Shown here: positions 18,103 to 27,088 of the stretch, in pieces
Position numbering within the stretch: position 1 is the first letter of the stretch
How the letters are laid out: the number at the start of each line of letters is the position of its first letter
NCBI GenBank assembly: GCA_965602855.1
Contig: CBFCZV010000003.1
Coordinates: 32,545 to 96,544, forward strand
Length of the DNA stretch: 64,000 nt
Origin: LH-M37 sp965602855
GTDB lineage: Bacteria > Pseudomonadota > Gammaproteobacteria > SZUA-229
Direction of reading: 5' to 3'
Position numbers and translations under genes: made by a program
The notes under the pieces: model-generated
What the model saw: only the letters and a program-made list of their open reading frames with translations
Databases searched by the model: none
Told to the model about the DNA's origin: nothing

Positions 18103-20268
18103 CTATCGAAACAGAATTGAATATTCTACGTAGCCAGTAAAATTATGTTCAACCAGAGGGCCGTCATCAGGTGCCTGATTGTAGCTACTGTATTCGCCAA
18201 ATAAATTCTTTAATACTAGTGATATTTTTGATGTGCTACCACTCTGCCTACTCGATTTTGAGATGCGTAAATCCAGAGTTCTATAGTTGCTATCTTCATT
18301 TAATTCATTTCTGGGGACATCCATCCAGTACATTTCGTCAATGTAGTGGAATTCCAGGCTGCCACTATAGTGTTCATTAAACTGCTTTATTACCATTAAA
18401 GAACCAGTCCATTCTGGTGCGGATTGTTCTAGTTCTAAAGAATAACCCTCGCCGGGCGTTGGTTCGTCACTTTTTATATCTAAATATGTAATGTTTCCAA
18501 AGTAGCGCAGTGATTCATCGGGTCGTAGGTCGATTTCAAGTTCTACACCTGCAACAGTTGTGCTGCCTCTGTTCATGTTTTGGCGTACTTTGGAGTCAAC
18601 ATTGTCTTCGATGTTATCAGGAATTGCATCATCTTTAAGAGATTCTAAGCGGATTAAATGGTCTAGTTGGTCATGAAAAAGGCGAGCATTAAAATACAGC
18701 TTATCGTTCATAAACTGCCCAAAATATCCAATTTCACGACTGATGATGGTTTCATGATCCAGGTCGTCATTGGGTATTTGTTCATGTTGCACCATGGTGA
18801 TTCCGGTGGGGTCGCCATCATTCATTGTTAGGTCGTGGCTATAAATGATGTTGCCAAATTCCTCGATGAGAAAAGGGGTGCGTACTGCCCGTGATATGCC
18901 AAGCCTTACGCTATGATTATTGTTGAACTTATGAATCAGGGCGAGTCTGGGTGATATTTCTGTATCTAGCGTTCTATTTTCTTCAACAAGCGCGCCAAAA
19001 TTGAGAAGATTTTTTTCATTGATTTGCCATTCTGCGTTTGTGAATAGACGATAAATTTCGCTTCGGATTGTTTCCTGATCATTGAGCCAGAATGGTGATA
19101 CGGCAATATCCTGCTGCATGCTGGCTCCCCATATTAATCTAAGATCATCGGTGGTTTGATTAAAATGGGTGAATTCGAGGTTATGTCTTTCTGATTTAAA
19201 GCCAAGATCAAGATATATTGAAAAGTCATCAATGGGGGTGCCTACGATGATATCTTTTGACATCGACTGGTCTGTTTTGTCCTGAAGATTGTAATAGTAC
19301 TGAACTACAAAAGAGTTATTGTTATCTACAGTGTTTTCTAATTTTATGAACTGATGGAAATTAGTGGTGCCGCTTTCACGGTGTGGTCTTATGCCGTCGA
19401 TGGCATAATTTTCTTTGATTTCTAGATCTGTTATAGCATAACCACCTTGATAGGTAAGTTGACTATTATTGTTGATTTGATAATCAATGCGGTAATCAAC
19501 ACCCCCCGTACCGATATCATCATGGTTTTCAATAGTTTCATTGGAATATTGGTGATCAATAACGCTCGTACCATCTGCAACATATGTGCTGATGTTCTTT
19601 TTGGCATCCAGACCGTCATCATTTTGTGTTGATACGGTAACCCTGTAATCAAGATCGCCACTGTTGCCGCCATATCGATAGGTTAGATCTGCAATATTGT
19701 GATTACCAGCTCTAACTTTGGCGTAGTGCCCCTGATCTTCAGAAGCGTGTCGTGTAATAATGTTGATAACAGCTAGAAATGAATTAGAGCCAAAGGTTGA
19801 AGCGTTGGGGCCGCGTGAGACTTCGATGCGTTCAATATCTTCAATGTTGATGGGAATCATATTCCAGTTAACACCACCAATCATTGGTTCATAGATGGAG
19901 CGGCCATCGATCAAAACCTGCATCTGTTTTGAAAACTGGTCAGTATGACCATGATAGGCGACGACCATTTTTGATTCTTCGCCCCATTCATTGGCATTGC
20001 TGCCAACAACGATGCCAGGTACCAGTCTGAGAATTTCCGGGATAGTTCTGGCGCCGCTGGCTTCAATAATCTGTCTGTCAATACTGGTGACAGCGACAGG
20101 GGTCTCTGATATGGGTTGTTCCAGACGGCTGGCCGAGAGCACCACCGGCATTTCAAAAAACAGGTCGTCTTCGCTAGCCTGTAGTGGCATGGAAAGGGTA
20201 AAAGCTATGAAGGATGTGAGTGCAGTGCTAATTTTTCTAAAGCTGGAATACTGATTGTTAAATCGCAT
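18103..20268 (-). CDS. TonB-dependent outer-membrane receptor
   Basis: A 721-residue receptor with a signal peptide (cleavage near PLQAS). The plug domain at about residues 45-155 has LEQPISETPVAVTSIDR, GARTIPEILRLVPG, DGRSIYEP and IERIEVSRGPNAS. A C-terminal 22-strand barrel follows. The start at 20268 (MRFNNQYSS) gives a clean signal peptide; extending to 20418 would overlap cysM and add unsupported residues. The TonB-box-like region is MPVVLSAS. The last residues are SILFR, so the usual terminal aromatic is penultimate. It lies 38 bp upstream of the substrate-binding protein gene and forms an apparent operon with it and the hybrid kinase. The plug resembles vitamin B12/siderophore receptors, but the ligand cannot be named. 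Confidence 0.9.
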   Translation of the reverse strand: MRFNNQYSSFRKISTALTSFIAFTLSMPLQASEDDLFFEMPVVLSASRLEQPISETPVAVTSIDRQIIEASGARTIPEILRLVPGIVVGSNANEWGEESKMVVAYHGHTDQFSKQMQVLIDGRSIYEPMIGGVNWNMIPINIEDIERIEVSRGPNASTFGSNSFLAVINIITRHASEDQGHYAKVRAGNHNIADLTYRYGGNSGDLDYRVTVSTQNDDGLDAKKNISTYVADGTSVIDHQYSNETIENHDDIGTGGVDYRIDYQINNNSQLTYQGGYAITDLEIKENYAIDGIRPHRESGTTNFHQFIKLENTVDNNNSFVVQYYYNLQDKTDQSMSKDIIVGTPIDDFSIYLDLGFKSERHNLEFTHFNQTTDDLRLIWGASMQQDIAVSPFWLNDQETIRSEIYRLFTNAEWQINEKNLLNFGALVEENRTLDTEISPRLALIHKFNNNHSVRLGISRAVRTPFLIEEFGNIIYSHDLTMNDGDPTGITMVQHEQIPNDDLDHETIISREIGYFGQFMNDKLYFNARLFHDQLDHLIRLESLKDDAIPDNIEDNVDSKVRQNMNRGSTTVAGVELEIDLRPDESLRYFGNITYLDIKSDEPTPGEGYSLELEQSAPEWTGSLMVIKQFNEHYSGSLEFHYIDEMYWMDVPRNELNEDSNYRTLDLRISKSSRQSGSTSKISLVLKNLFGEYSSYNQAPDDGPLVEHNFTGYVEYSILFR

Positions 20269-20282
20269 AATTACATTGATTA

Positions 20283-20311
20283 GTGGCAAAGAATGTCTTG
20301 TAATATATACT
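20283..20311 (+). promoter_or_regulatory. Candidate sigma-70 promoter of cysM
   Basis: GTGGCA, 17-nt spacer, TATACT (4/6 and 5/6 matches). Transcription would start near 20318, 25 nt before the cysM ATG, which is preceded by a GGTGAG ribosome binding site. The divergent TonB-receptor gene begins only 14 bp from the -35 box. Confidence 0.5.
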
Positions 20312-20342
20312 CTCGACCTTGTGTAGTAAATGGTGAGATTCA

Positions 20343-21230
20343 ATGTACAAAACTCTGGCTGATTATATTGGTCATACGCCCCTGGTACGCTTGCAGCGAT
20401 TAGCGGGTGAAACAACAAATACTTTGCTGGTCAAGCTGGAAGGCAATAATCCTGCTGGTTCTGTAAAGGATCGGCCTGCTTTGAATATGATTTTTCAGGC
20501 GGAAAAGAGGGGTGATATTAAGCCCGGTGATACTCTGATCGAAGCCACCAGTGGGAATACCGGAATTGCACTGGCGATGGCAGCGGCTATCCAAGGCTAT
20601 CGCATGATTTTGATTATGCCGGAAAATATGAGTGAAGAACGTCGTGCTGCGATGAAAGCTTATGGTGCTGAACTCATTCTGGTGACACAGGAGCAAAGTA
20701 TCGAAGGTGCGCGTGATTTGGCACTACAGATGCAGCAGGAAGGCAAAGGCAAGGTGCTGGATCAATTCAATAATGATGATAATCCAAATGCGCATTATAT
20801 CAGTACAGGACCAGAGATCTGGGATCAAACTGAAGGTAAAATTACACATTTTGTCAGTGCCATGGGTACGACCGGTACGATTATGGGTGTGTCTCATTTC
20901 CTCAAGGAAAAGAATCCAGATATTCAGATTGTTGGTGTGCAGCCTGAGGAGGGCGCGAGTATTCCTGGTATTCGCCGCTGGCCTGAAGAATATTTGCCCA
21001 GTATTTTTGAAGCCAGCCGAGTCGATAGCACTTTAGATGTTAGTCAGCAGGCCGCTGAGCAGACGACACGTGATTTGGCTGCTAAAGAGGGTATCTTCTG
21101 CGGTATTTCATCGGGTGGTGCGGTAGCGGCTGCTATGCAGTTGAATCAACAAGTCGAAAATGCGGTGATCGTTTCTATTATTTGTGATCGCGGTGATCGT
21201 TATATGTCTACCGGTGTTTTCCCCGCTTAA
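20343..21230 (+). CDS. cysM: Cysteine synthase B (O-acetylserine sulfhydrylase B)
   Basis: A PLP enzyme of 295 residues that makes cysteine from O-acetylserine and sulfide or thiosulfate. The PLP lysine is in NPAGSVKDRPA, the asparagine/threonine loop is EATSGNTGIAL and the phosphate-binding loop is SAMGTTGTIMG. Near the C-terminus are ISSGGAVAAA and IICDRGDRYMS. The NPAGSVKDRPA form and the length match CysM rather than CysK. It is followed by rlmD after 20 bp; this cysM-rlmD pair is common in Gammaproteobacteria. Confidence 0.93.
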   Translation: MYKTLADYIGHTPLVRLQRLAGETTNTLLVKLEGNNPAGSVKDRPALNMIFQAEKRGDIKPGDTLIEATSGNTGIALAMAAAIQGYRMILIMPENMSEERRAAMKAYGAELILVTQEQSIEGARDLALQMQQEGKGKVLDQFNNDDNPNAHYISTGPEIWDQTEGKITHFVSAMGTTGTIMGVSHFLKEKNPDIQIVGVQPEEGASIPGIRRWPEEYLPSIFEASRVDSTLDVSQQAAEQTTRDLAAKEGIFCGISSGGAVAAAMQLNQQVENAVIVSIICDRGDRYMSTGVFPA

Positions 21231-21250
21231 TAATTTCAGAGTAATTTTAT

Positions 21251-22594
21251 ATGTCTAATAAACGTCGCCGACGTCGTTCACCTCGTCTGCCAGAAGAACC
21301 TGTTCAAGTTGAAATTGAGTCATTGTCTGCAGAAGGTCGGGGCATTGCCCATGTCGATGATCGAATTGTTTTTGTCGATCAGGCTTTAGCCGGTGAAACA
21401 GTCTTATTCAAATATACCAAGTTGAGCAAGAAAATTGCAGAGGGTCGAGCGATTGAAATATTGAAAGCTTCGCCTGACCGAGTGGAAGCTAAATGCAGTG
21501 CTTTTGCAATGTGTGGTGGCTGTTCATTGCAACACATGAGTGCCGACAAGCAACTGGAGTTGAAGCAGAAAACTTTTCTGGATCATCTTGAACATATTGG
21601 TCATGTTGAGGCGGAGAATTTATTGCCACCATTGACTGGGCCGCTTTGGGGGTATCGTCATAAAGCACGTTTAAGTGTTCGCCATGTACGAAAAAAAGAT
21701 CAGATTATGGTGGGCTTTCGTGAAAGTGGCTCTTCATTTGTTACCGATGCCGAGCAATGTGAAATTTTGCATCCCAGTGTTGGTTTATTGTTGACGGAGT
21801 TAGCCGACTACATTTCGCGTATGGAACAAAAAGAGCGCATTCCTCAAATTGAAGTCGCGGTAGGTGATAATCAAACAGTATTAGTTTTCAGGCATCTTGA
21901 TCCTCTGCCTGAAACAGACAGAGAAATTTTGCGCGAACTGGCAATCAAACACGATTTTGTTATTTATTTACAGGCCGGTTCACCCGATGAGCTTGAAGCT
22001 TTACATCCTCTGCAGCCAGAAACGCTTTATTACGAACTGCCTAAACATAATGTGCGTGTTGAATTTCAGTCTTCCGATTTTACTCAGGTCAATCCTGAAA
22101 TAAATCGTGACATGTTGGACAGGACAATTGATTTTTTACAATTAAAAGATACTGATCAGGTGCTGGATTTGTTTTGTGGTTTAGGTAATTTTTCATTACC
22201 GATGGCGCGGCAGTGTGCACAGTTGACGGCGGTTGAAGGTTCGGCAGTGATGGTGAAAAAAGCACGAGACAATGCAGCTAAAAATAATATTGAAAATGTT
22301 GAATTTCATATGGCTGATTTGTACAGCGAAGAAATTGCAACCGCGCCCTGGCTGAAGAAAAAATACAATAAAATATTACTCGATCCACCACGTTCTGGTG
22401 CGGATGCGGTACTCAGGTATTTGGCAAAAATGGATGCGGAACGCATCGTTTATGTTTCATGTCATCCTGCGACATTGGCGCGTGATGCGGGTGTTTTGGT
22501 GAATGAATTAGGTTATCGTTTAAGCGATGCGGGAATCATGGATATGTTCCCGCATACTAAACATGTGGAGTCTATTGCTGTTTTTGTTAAATAA
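21251..22594 (+). CDS. rlmD: 23S rRNA (uracil(1939)-C(5))-methyltransferase RlmD
   Basis: A 447-residue SAM-dependent RNA m5U methyltransferase. A basic N-terminus leads into a TRAM domain (about 15-70). The Fe-S cluster cysteines are in CSAFAMCGGCSLQ near residues 80-92, with a later Cys in AEQCEI. The SAM site is LDLFCGLGNFSLP, a DPPRSGAD loop follows, and the catalytic Cys is in YVSCHPATLARD. All residues expected for the RumA/RlmD family are present. It is co-directional with cysM (20-bp gap) and converges with the FHA gene with 8 bp between stops. Confidence 0.95.
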   Translation: MSNKRRRRRSPRLPEEPVQVEIESLSAEGRGIAHVDDRIVFVDQALAGETVLFKYTKLSKKIAEGRAIEILKASPDRVEAKCSAFAMCGGCSLQHMSADKQLELKQKTFLDHLEHIGHVEAENLLPPLTGPLWGYRHKARLSVRHVRKKDQIMVGFRESGSSFVTDAEQCEILHPSVGLLLTELADYISRMEQKERIPQIEVAVGDNQTVLVFRHLDPLPETDREILRELAIKHDFVIYLQAGSPDELEALHPLQPETLYYELPKHNVRVEFQSSDFTQVNPEINRDMLDRTIDFLQLKDTDQVLDLFCGLGNFSLPMARQCAQLTAVEGSAVMVKKARDNAAKNNIENVEFHMADLYSEEIATAPWLKKKYNKILLDPPRSGADAVLRYLAKMDAERIVYVSCHPATLARDAGVLVNELGYRLSDAGIMDMFPHTKHVESIAVFVK

Positions 22595-22602
22595 GGTTTG
22601 TT

Positions 22603-23316
22603 TTATTCGAGATAGAATCCCATCTTCACACCAGCAACTTCAATAACATCTTTATCCGCCAAAGGCTGTGCCTGAGTGCCAACTTCCTGATCATTGACCA
22701 GAGGGCGTTTCTCGTAGGAACCTGCATCGACAACGATGAGGAAGAAGCCAAGAGGGCGTCGTGTGATGGCTGCAACCTGTACACCCGGTTTGCCCAGGGT
22801 AGTCAGGATCTTGGTGATTTTCATGCGCTTGCCACTGTTGGCTCCACTGAGTAGTTCTAAATAGGCTTCAGCCTGCTCGCTTCCTGCAGCACCAGCAGAG
22901 GCTAAATCAGCAGCGATCTTACCAATCGATTTTTCGAGTTTTTTACTGGTTTCGGTGGAAACAGGCTGATCATTCGCATCTGGGCGAATAATCATAGTTT
23001 TCTCAAATTCACCTTCACCCGCTTCTTCAGCCTCGTTCACATATTCAAGTGTATGTTTTCCAATAACGACCTTTTCACCATTCTGTAAAGAGTGCTTGGT
23101 AATAGGCTGGCCATTGATCAATGTGCCGTTTGTGCTATTCAGGTCTTCGATAAAAGAATCGTTGAGAATTGTCAGGATTTTGGCGTGGGTGCCGCTGACA
23201 GCGAGATTATCGATATGGATATCATTAGTCGGTTTTCGTCCGATGGTAATGATTTCCTGATCTAGCTCGTATTCTTTTACGGGCTTGTTGTCGAAGCTGA
23301 GTATTAATTTGGCCAT
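22603..23316 (-). CDS. FHA-domain protein
   Basis: A 237-residue soluble protein. The N-terminal FHA domain (about residues 20-95) has the phosphothreonine-binding signature: GRKPTNDI, SGTHAKI and NSTNGTLINGQ. A linker rich in acidic residues and Ala follows (about 100-150, EKTMIIRPDA). The C-terminal part (about 155-235, ending VAGVKMGFYLE) looks like a second, degenerate FHA-like beta fold. The gene ends a kinase-phosphatase-FHA run, so it is probably a substrate or reader of the Ser/Thr kinase; the T in EKTMII resembles substrate threonines of such partners (inference). Confidence 0.88.
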   Translation of the reverse strand: MAKLILSFDNKPVKEYELDQEIITIGRKPTNDIHIDNLAVSGTHAKILTILNDSFIEDLNSTNGTLINGQPITKHSLQNGEKVVIGKHTLEYVNEAEEAGEGEFEKTMIIRPDANDQPVSTETSKKLEKSIGKIAADLASAGAAGSEQAEAYLELLSGANSGKRMKITKILTTLGKPGVQVAAITRRPLGFFLIVVDAGSYEKRPLVNDQEVGTQAQPLADKDVIEVAGVKMGFYLE

Positions 23317-23350
23317 TTTTGTTCCTTAATGCACATATTTATTATTATGC

Positions 23351-24175
23351 TTATGAGAATAAATCAAAAAAACGAGAAAACAAGCTATTTTTGGCAGGAA
23401 ATGATTTTAATGGTCTCGCCAGAATCACGGAAATGTTGTCTTTTCCGCCGTGCCGATTGGCTTCTTCTACCAGTTCGGTTGCTGCTTTTTCAAGATTATC
23501 GGTATTTCGCTTGATGGTTTCGTGGATCAAATCATCTTCGATCATGTCGTTTAGGCCATCTGAGCAGAGCAGGTAGATGTCGTTGATTTGTGTAACATCT
23601 TCCTGAATATCGATGCGTACATTTTCTTCTATACCTATAGCTCGAGTAACCAGGTTTTTGTTGAGTGACTTTCTGGCTTGCTCAGGAGTGTAAAAACCAC
23701 GATCAACCAGTTCCTGCATCAAGCTGTGGTCACGGGTGACCTGTTCGAGTACGCCATCTCTGACCCGATACAGGCGAGAATCACCAACGTGTGCGACGGT
23801 GAAACGGTTATCATAAAATAAGACGACGACAACGGTTGTGCCCATGCCCCGGTATTGTGAGTTTTCACTGGAAGAGTCAAAAACGTTGCTGTTGGCGAGT
23901 TCGATGGCATCGTGAACAGTCATGCTTTCCATGCTGTAGCCTGTTTCTTTATCTGTGTCGCCTTCGTTGAGGTTTTTCAGTTTTTCAGTAAGGGTGTCGT
24001 AAACAGTGCTGACGGTAATAGCACTGGCGACTTCGCCGCCACGGTGGCCACCCATGCCATCAGCCAGTATGGCCAGGCCCAATGATGTTTCAGTACTGAT
24101 GGCATCTTCGTTATGATCACGCACAGAACCGACATCTGTTAATCCTGCAATCTCAATTTTACCTTTTAAGCTCAT
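23351..24175 (-). CDS. PP2C-family serine/threonine phosphatase (Stp1/PrpC type)
   Basis: A 274-residue metal-dependent phosphatase with the standard PP2C motifs: DVGSVRDHNEDA, ILADGMGGHRGGEVAS, VAHVGDSRLYRV, TRDHSLMQELVD, LCSDGLNDMI and GGKDNISVI. The aspartates for the two metal ions are all present. It should reverse phosphorylation by the kinase encoded 8 bp upstream. The tail includes KNSLFSRFFDLFS, a short amphipathic end that could touch the membrane. Confidence 0.93.
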   Translation of the reverse strand: MSLKGKIEIAGLTDVGSVRDHNEDAISTETSLGLAILADGMGGHRGGEVASAITVSTVYDTLTEKLKNLNEGDTDKETGYSMESMTVHDAIELANSNVFDSSSENSQYRGMGTTVVVVLFYDNRFTVAHVGDSRLYRVRDGVLEQVTRDHSLMQELVDRGFYTPEQARKSLNKNLVTRAIGIEENVRIDIQEDVTQINDIYLLCSDGLNDMIEDDLIHETIKRNTDNLEKAATELVEEANRHGGKDNISVILARPLKSFPAKNSLFSRFFDLFS

Positions 24176-24183
24176 AGCGTCCC

Positions 24184-26868
24184 TCAGTCCTTGCCTTCAG
24201 CGGCTATGATTCTCAGACATTTACCAATGTCATCTGCCATTTGTTTTCCGGTTTTATAACGTTTTTCAACATCTTTCTGTAGAGCTCGATTGATGATTAC
24301 GTTAATGCAGCGTGGTAAATCAGGGTTAATAGAGCTAGGTGCAGGATGCTCTTCATTGGCGATTTTGTACATTAATGCGGCCATTGAATCACCAACGAAG
24401 GGAAGTTGACCCGTGACCATCTGGAACATCATAACGCCGAGCGAGAATAGATCGGATTGACCTTCAACTCTTTTGCCGGCTAATTGTTCTGGCGACATGT
24501 AAGAGGGGGTGCCCAATACCATGCCGGTTTTTGTTTTGCTTGAATCGGTGATGCGGGCGATACCAAAGTCGGTGATTTTTATAACATCACTTTCTGGATC
24601 CCACATTAGATTGGCAGGCTTAATGTCACGATGCACTATGTTGAAACTGTGCGCATAACCCAGGCCATCAGCGGTTTGCTGCATTAATGAAAGCACCTTG
24701 GTGACAGGCAGCAATTTATCTTTTTTAATGTATTTGGCCATGTCGGAGCCTTTCAGGTACTCCATGGCAATATAAGCAAGATCATGTTCATCGCCAGCAT
24801 CAAAGATGGTGACAATGTTGGGATGATTGAGGCGACCGGCAGTTTCTGCTTCGCGGAAGAAACGCTCTTTAACTTCTTCCAGTTCATCATCTTCGAATTC
24901 CTGAGAGAGTGCCATGGTTTTGATGGCAACAACACGAGAAATTTTCGGATCTTTTCCGAGATAAACGGCACCCATAGCACCTTTACCCAGTTCTTTCTCG
25001 ATCTCATAGCGTCCCAGCATGGGTTTTTCGATATTGCCATCATCAAGTAGTAATGAACTATTGGAGGATGTGCCACCTCCACCCAGTATTACGGTTTCGT
25101 CCATGGCGGTGGCTCGGTTTGAGCGGGTTTTAATATCGCGGAAGTTAGGGTCGATATCAGTAATGTAATCGTAAACAGACTTGGCTTTGTTGAACTGGCG
25201 TTTACGTTCGTAATCCAGCGCCAGATTGTACATAAGTTCTAGTGCAGACTTATCAGCCGGTAATTTGCGGAATTTTTCAAAGGCCATGTCCAGTTGTCCC
25301 TGACCTTGCATGGAAAGTCCCAACATGCGATTACTTTCAGCCGATTCAATATCCAGACGTGCTTTACCACGTTCGGTGAGCAGGAAGCGTTTTGTTGTCA
25401 GCAGTATGTGACCGGTAATGAGCAGCAGGGAAGGTGTCATCAATTGAACCCACACACCTTCATTGGTCATCAACACGTAGTGTGTGGCAAAGAAACCAAT
25501 GAATAGAATAATGGTGGTAATGAAGCCTGCCGCTGCACCCATACGCGGTAATAATAGCATCAGATAAAGCGCAGCTAACATCAATGCGCCCAGTTGTGCA
25601 TAGCCTGCCCATTCTGGTTCAATGAAGAAATCTTCGTTAAGAATGCTCGAGATCGAGTGAGCTAGTGTCAGGACGGGGGACATGGCTGGGTCGATAGGAG
25701 TAACCATGGTGTTGCCAACGCCAAAAGCGGTAGCACCGATAAGTACGATTTTATCTTTGTATTTGCTGACGGGGACTTTTCCCTGAATAACGTCAAAGAA
25801 GGAATCAACAGGGAAAGCACTTTCATAGCCATCACTGTTGTAGAAGAAAGTTTTCATTTGAGATTCTTCGTCTGTTTTTATCGTCAGGCGACCGAGTTGA
25901 ACATCTGAACTGACGGTGACTTTGATGTCTTTAATATCCAGGTTCAGACTTTTTGCAGCAAGAATGAGTGAAAGAGAAGGATAGAAATCATCATAATAAT
26001 CGACAATCAGTGGCTCGCTACGTATGCCACCATCGACATCGAGCACACTGACCAGGGCACCAATGTTTAAGGCAGTTTGTCCAATGGTTGGGATCGGCGG
26101 CAAACTATCCACCATGGGTAAAGGACGCCAGCCATCCGGGTTGTTGCCTGGGTTATCAATAATATTACTTTCTGGGAGTTTGTTGATGCGTACATATTCA
26201 GGAAGATCTTCATTGGGGCGGCCGATAGGATCACCCAGGATAAAGGGCATGGCCAGTACGACGTTGCCCGTTTGCTGCATGCTTTCTGCCAGTGTCTTAT
26301 CTGTATCTAAAGAAATGGCTGCTGCGGTGATGTATTCTTTATAAGCAGCAATGTCATCAATGACCTGATTCTGCAATGGCGAGTTGGCTACATGCTCTTT
26401 GATCATCTTGATGGCGGTTCTGCCATTGGCATCACGTTTGTTTTTAACGAGACGTTGAGAATCATTGATGGTCTGGTTGAGTTCTTCTACGTATTGAGGA
26501 ACTTTGGAAAGGTTGCTTTCATCAAAAATGGAGCTTAGATCCTGTAAGAACTGTAAGCCGGGATCAAGTTGTGGTTCAGTAAATAATACGGTCTGGCCGA
26601 TTGCCTTGGCACCACCTTCGGTCAGTAGCGCGTGCATCTGTGCATGAATATCACGAGACCAGGGCCAGCGGCCTATGTTGTCGATACTCTCATCATCAAT
26701 AGCAATAACGGCAATTTTGTCACTGGCGGTGCGGCTGGATGACTGCACGCCAAAATCATAAGCATTACGTTCAATGCTCTGGATTAAAGTAGATTGCATG
26801 AAGATGATAAAGAAGAGAGTAATTATGAGGCCGACAAACCAGTCGCTCTTCCAAAACCCTTGTTTCAT
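24184..26868 (-). CDS. CHASE2-domain transmembrane serine/threonine protein kinase
   Basis: An 894-residue Hanks-type kinase with reversed topology compared with PknB. A signal anchor (about 10-27) precedes an extracytoplasmic CHASE2 domain (about 35-415, with IAIDDESIDNIGRWPW), three TM helices (about 420-492), a helical TPR-like segment (about 500-585) and a C-terminal kinase domain (about 620-890). Catalytic features are all present: G-loop GKGAMGAVY, K650 in VAIK, HRDIKPAN (D748) and D767 in ITDFG, with SPEQL in the activation segment. The activation loop TKTGMVLGTPSY has several possible autophosphorylation threonines. PP2C and FHA genes follow directly, forming a kinase-phosphatase-reader module. 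The ligand of CHASE2 is unknown. Confidence 0.93.
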   Translation of the reverse strand: MKQGFWKSDWFVGLIITLFFIIFMQSTLIQSIERNAYDFGVQSSSRTASDKIAVIAIDDESIDNIGRWPWSRDIHAQMHALLTEGGAKAIGQTVLFTEPQLDPGLQFLQDLSSIFDESNLSKVPQYVEELNQTINDSQRLVKNKRDANGRTAIKMIKEHVANSPLQNQVIDDIAAYKEYITAAAISLDTDKTLAESMQQTGNVVLAMPFILGDPIGRPNEDLPEYVRINKLPESNIIDNPGNNPDGWRPLPMVDSLPPIPTIGQTALNIGALVSVLDVDGGIRSEPLIVDYYDDFYPSLSLILAAKSLNLDIKDIKVTVSSDVQLGRLTIKTDEESQMKTFFYNSDGYESAFPVDSFFDVIQGKVPVSKYKDKIVLIGATAFGVGNTMVTPIDPAMSPVLTLAHSISSILNEDFFIEPEWAGYAQLGALMLAALYLMLLLPRMGAAAGFITTIILFIGFFATHYVLMTNEGVWVQLMTPSLLLITGHILLTTKRFLLTERGKARLDIESAESNRMLGLSMQGQGQLDMAFEKFRKLPADKSALELMYNLALDYERKRQFNKAKSVYDYITDIDPNFRDIKTRSNRATAMDETVILGGGGTSSNSSLLLDDGNIEKPMLGRYEIEKELGKGAMGAVYLGKDPKISRVVAIKTMALSQEFEDDELEEVKERFFREAETAGRLNHPNIVTIFDAGDEHDLAYIAMEYLKGSDMAKYIKKDKLLPVTKVLSLMQQTADGLGYAHSFNIVHRDIKPANLMWDPESDVIKITDFGIARITDSSKTKTGMVLGTPSYMSPEQLAGKRVEGQSDLFSLGVMMFQMVTGQLPFVGDSMAALMYKIANEEHPAPSSINPDLPRCINVIINRALQKDVEKRYKTGKQMADDIGKCLRIIAAEGKD

Positions 26869-27088
26869 AGTATCACCCGTTTTTTCTTATTGTTTTCAAA
26901 CCGGACTTTCCCTGTTAATGATAGATCAGACGGTTTTGCTATCGGTTTTTTATTTTCTATCTTATAGCCGAAAATTGCCTGATTATCCTGCATATTGTCC
27001 TGTAATTATTATAGTTCACTGTTTTTTTAGACTTCCGCGAGCATAGCGCATTCTTGTAGCCTTGTCCCGTTCTATGACGCGGCAGGCA

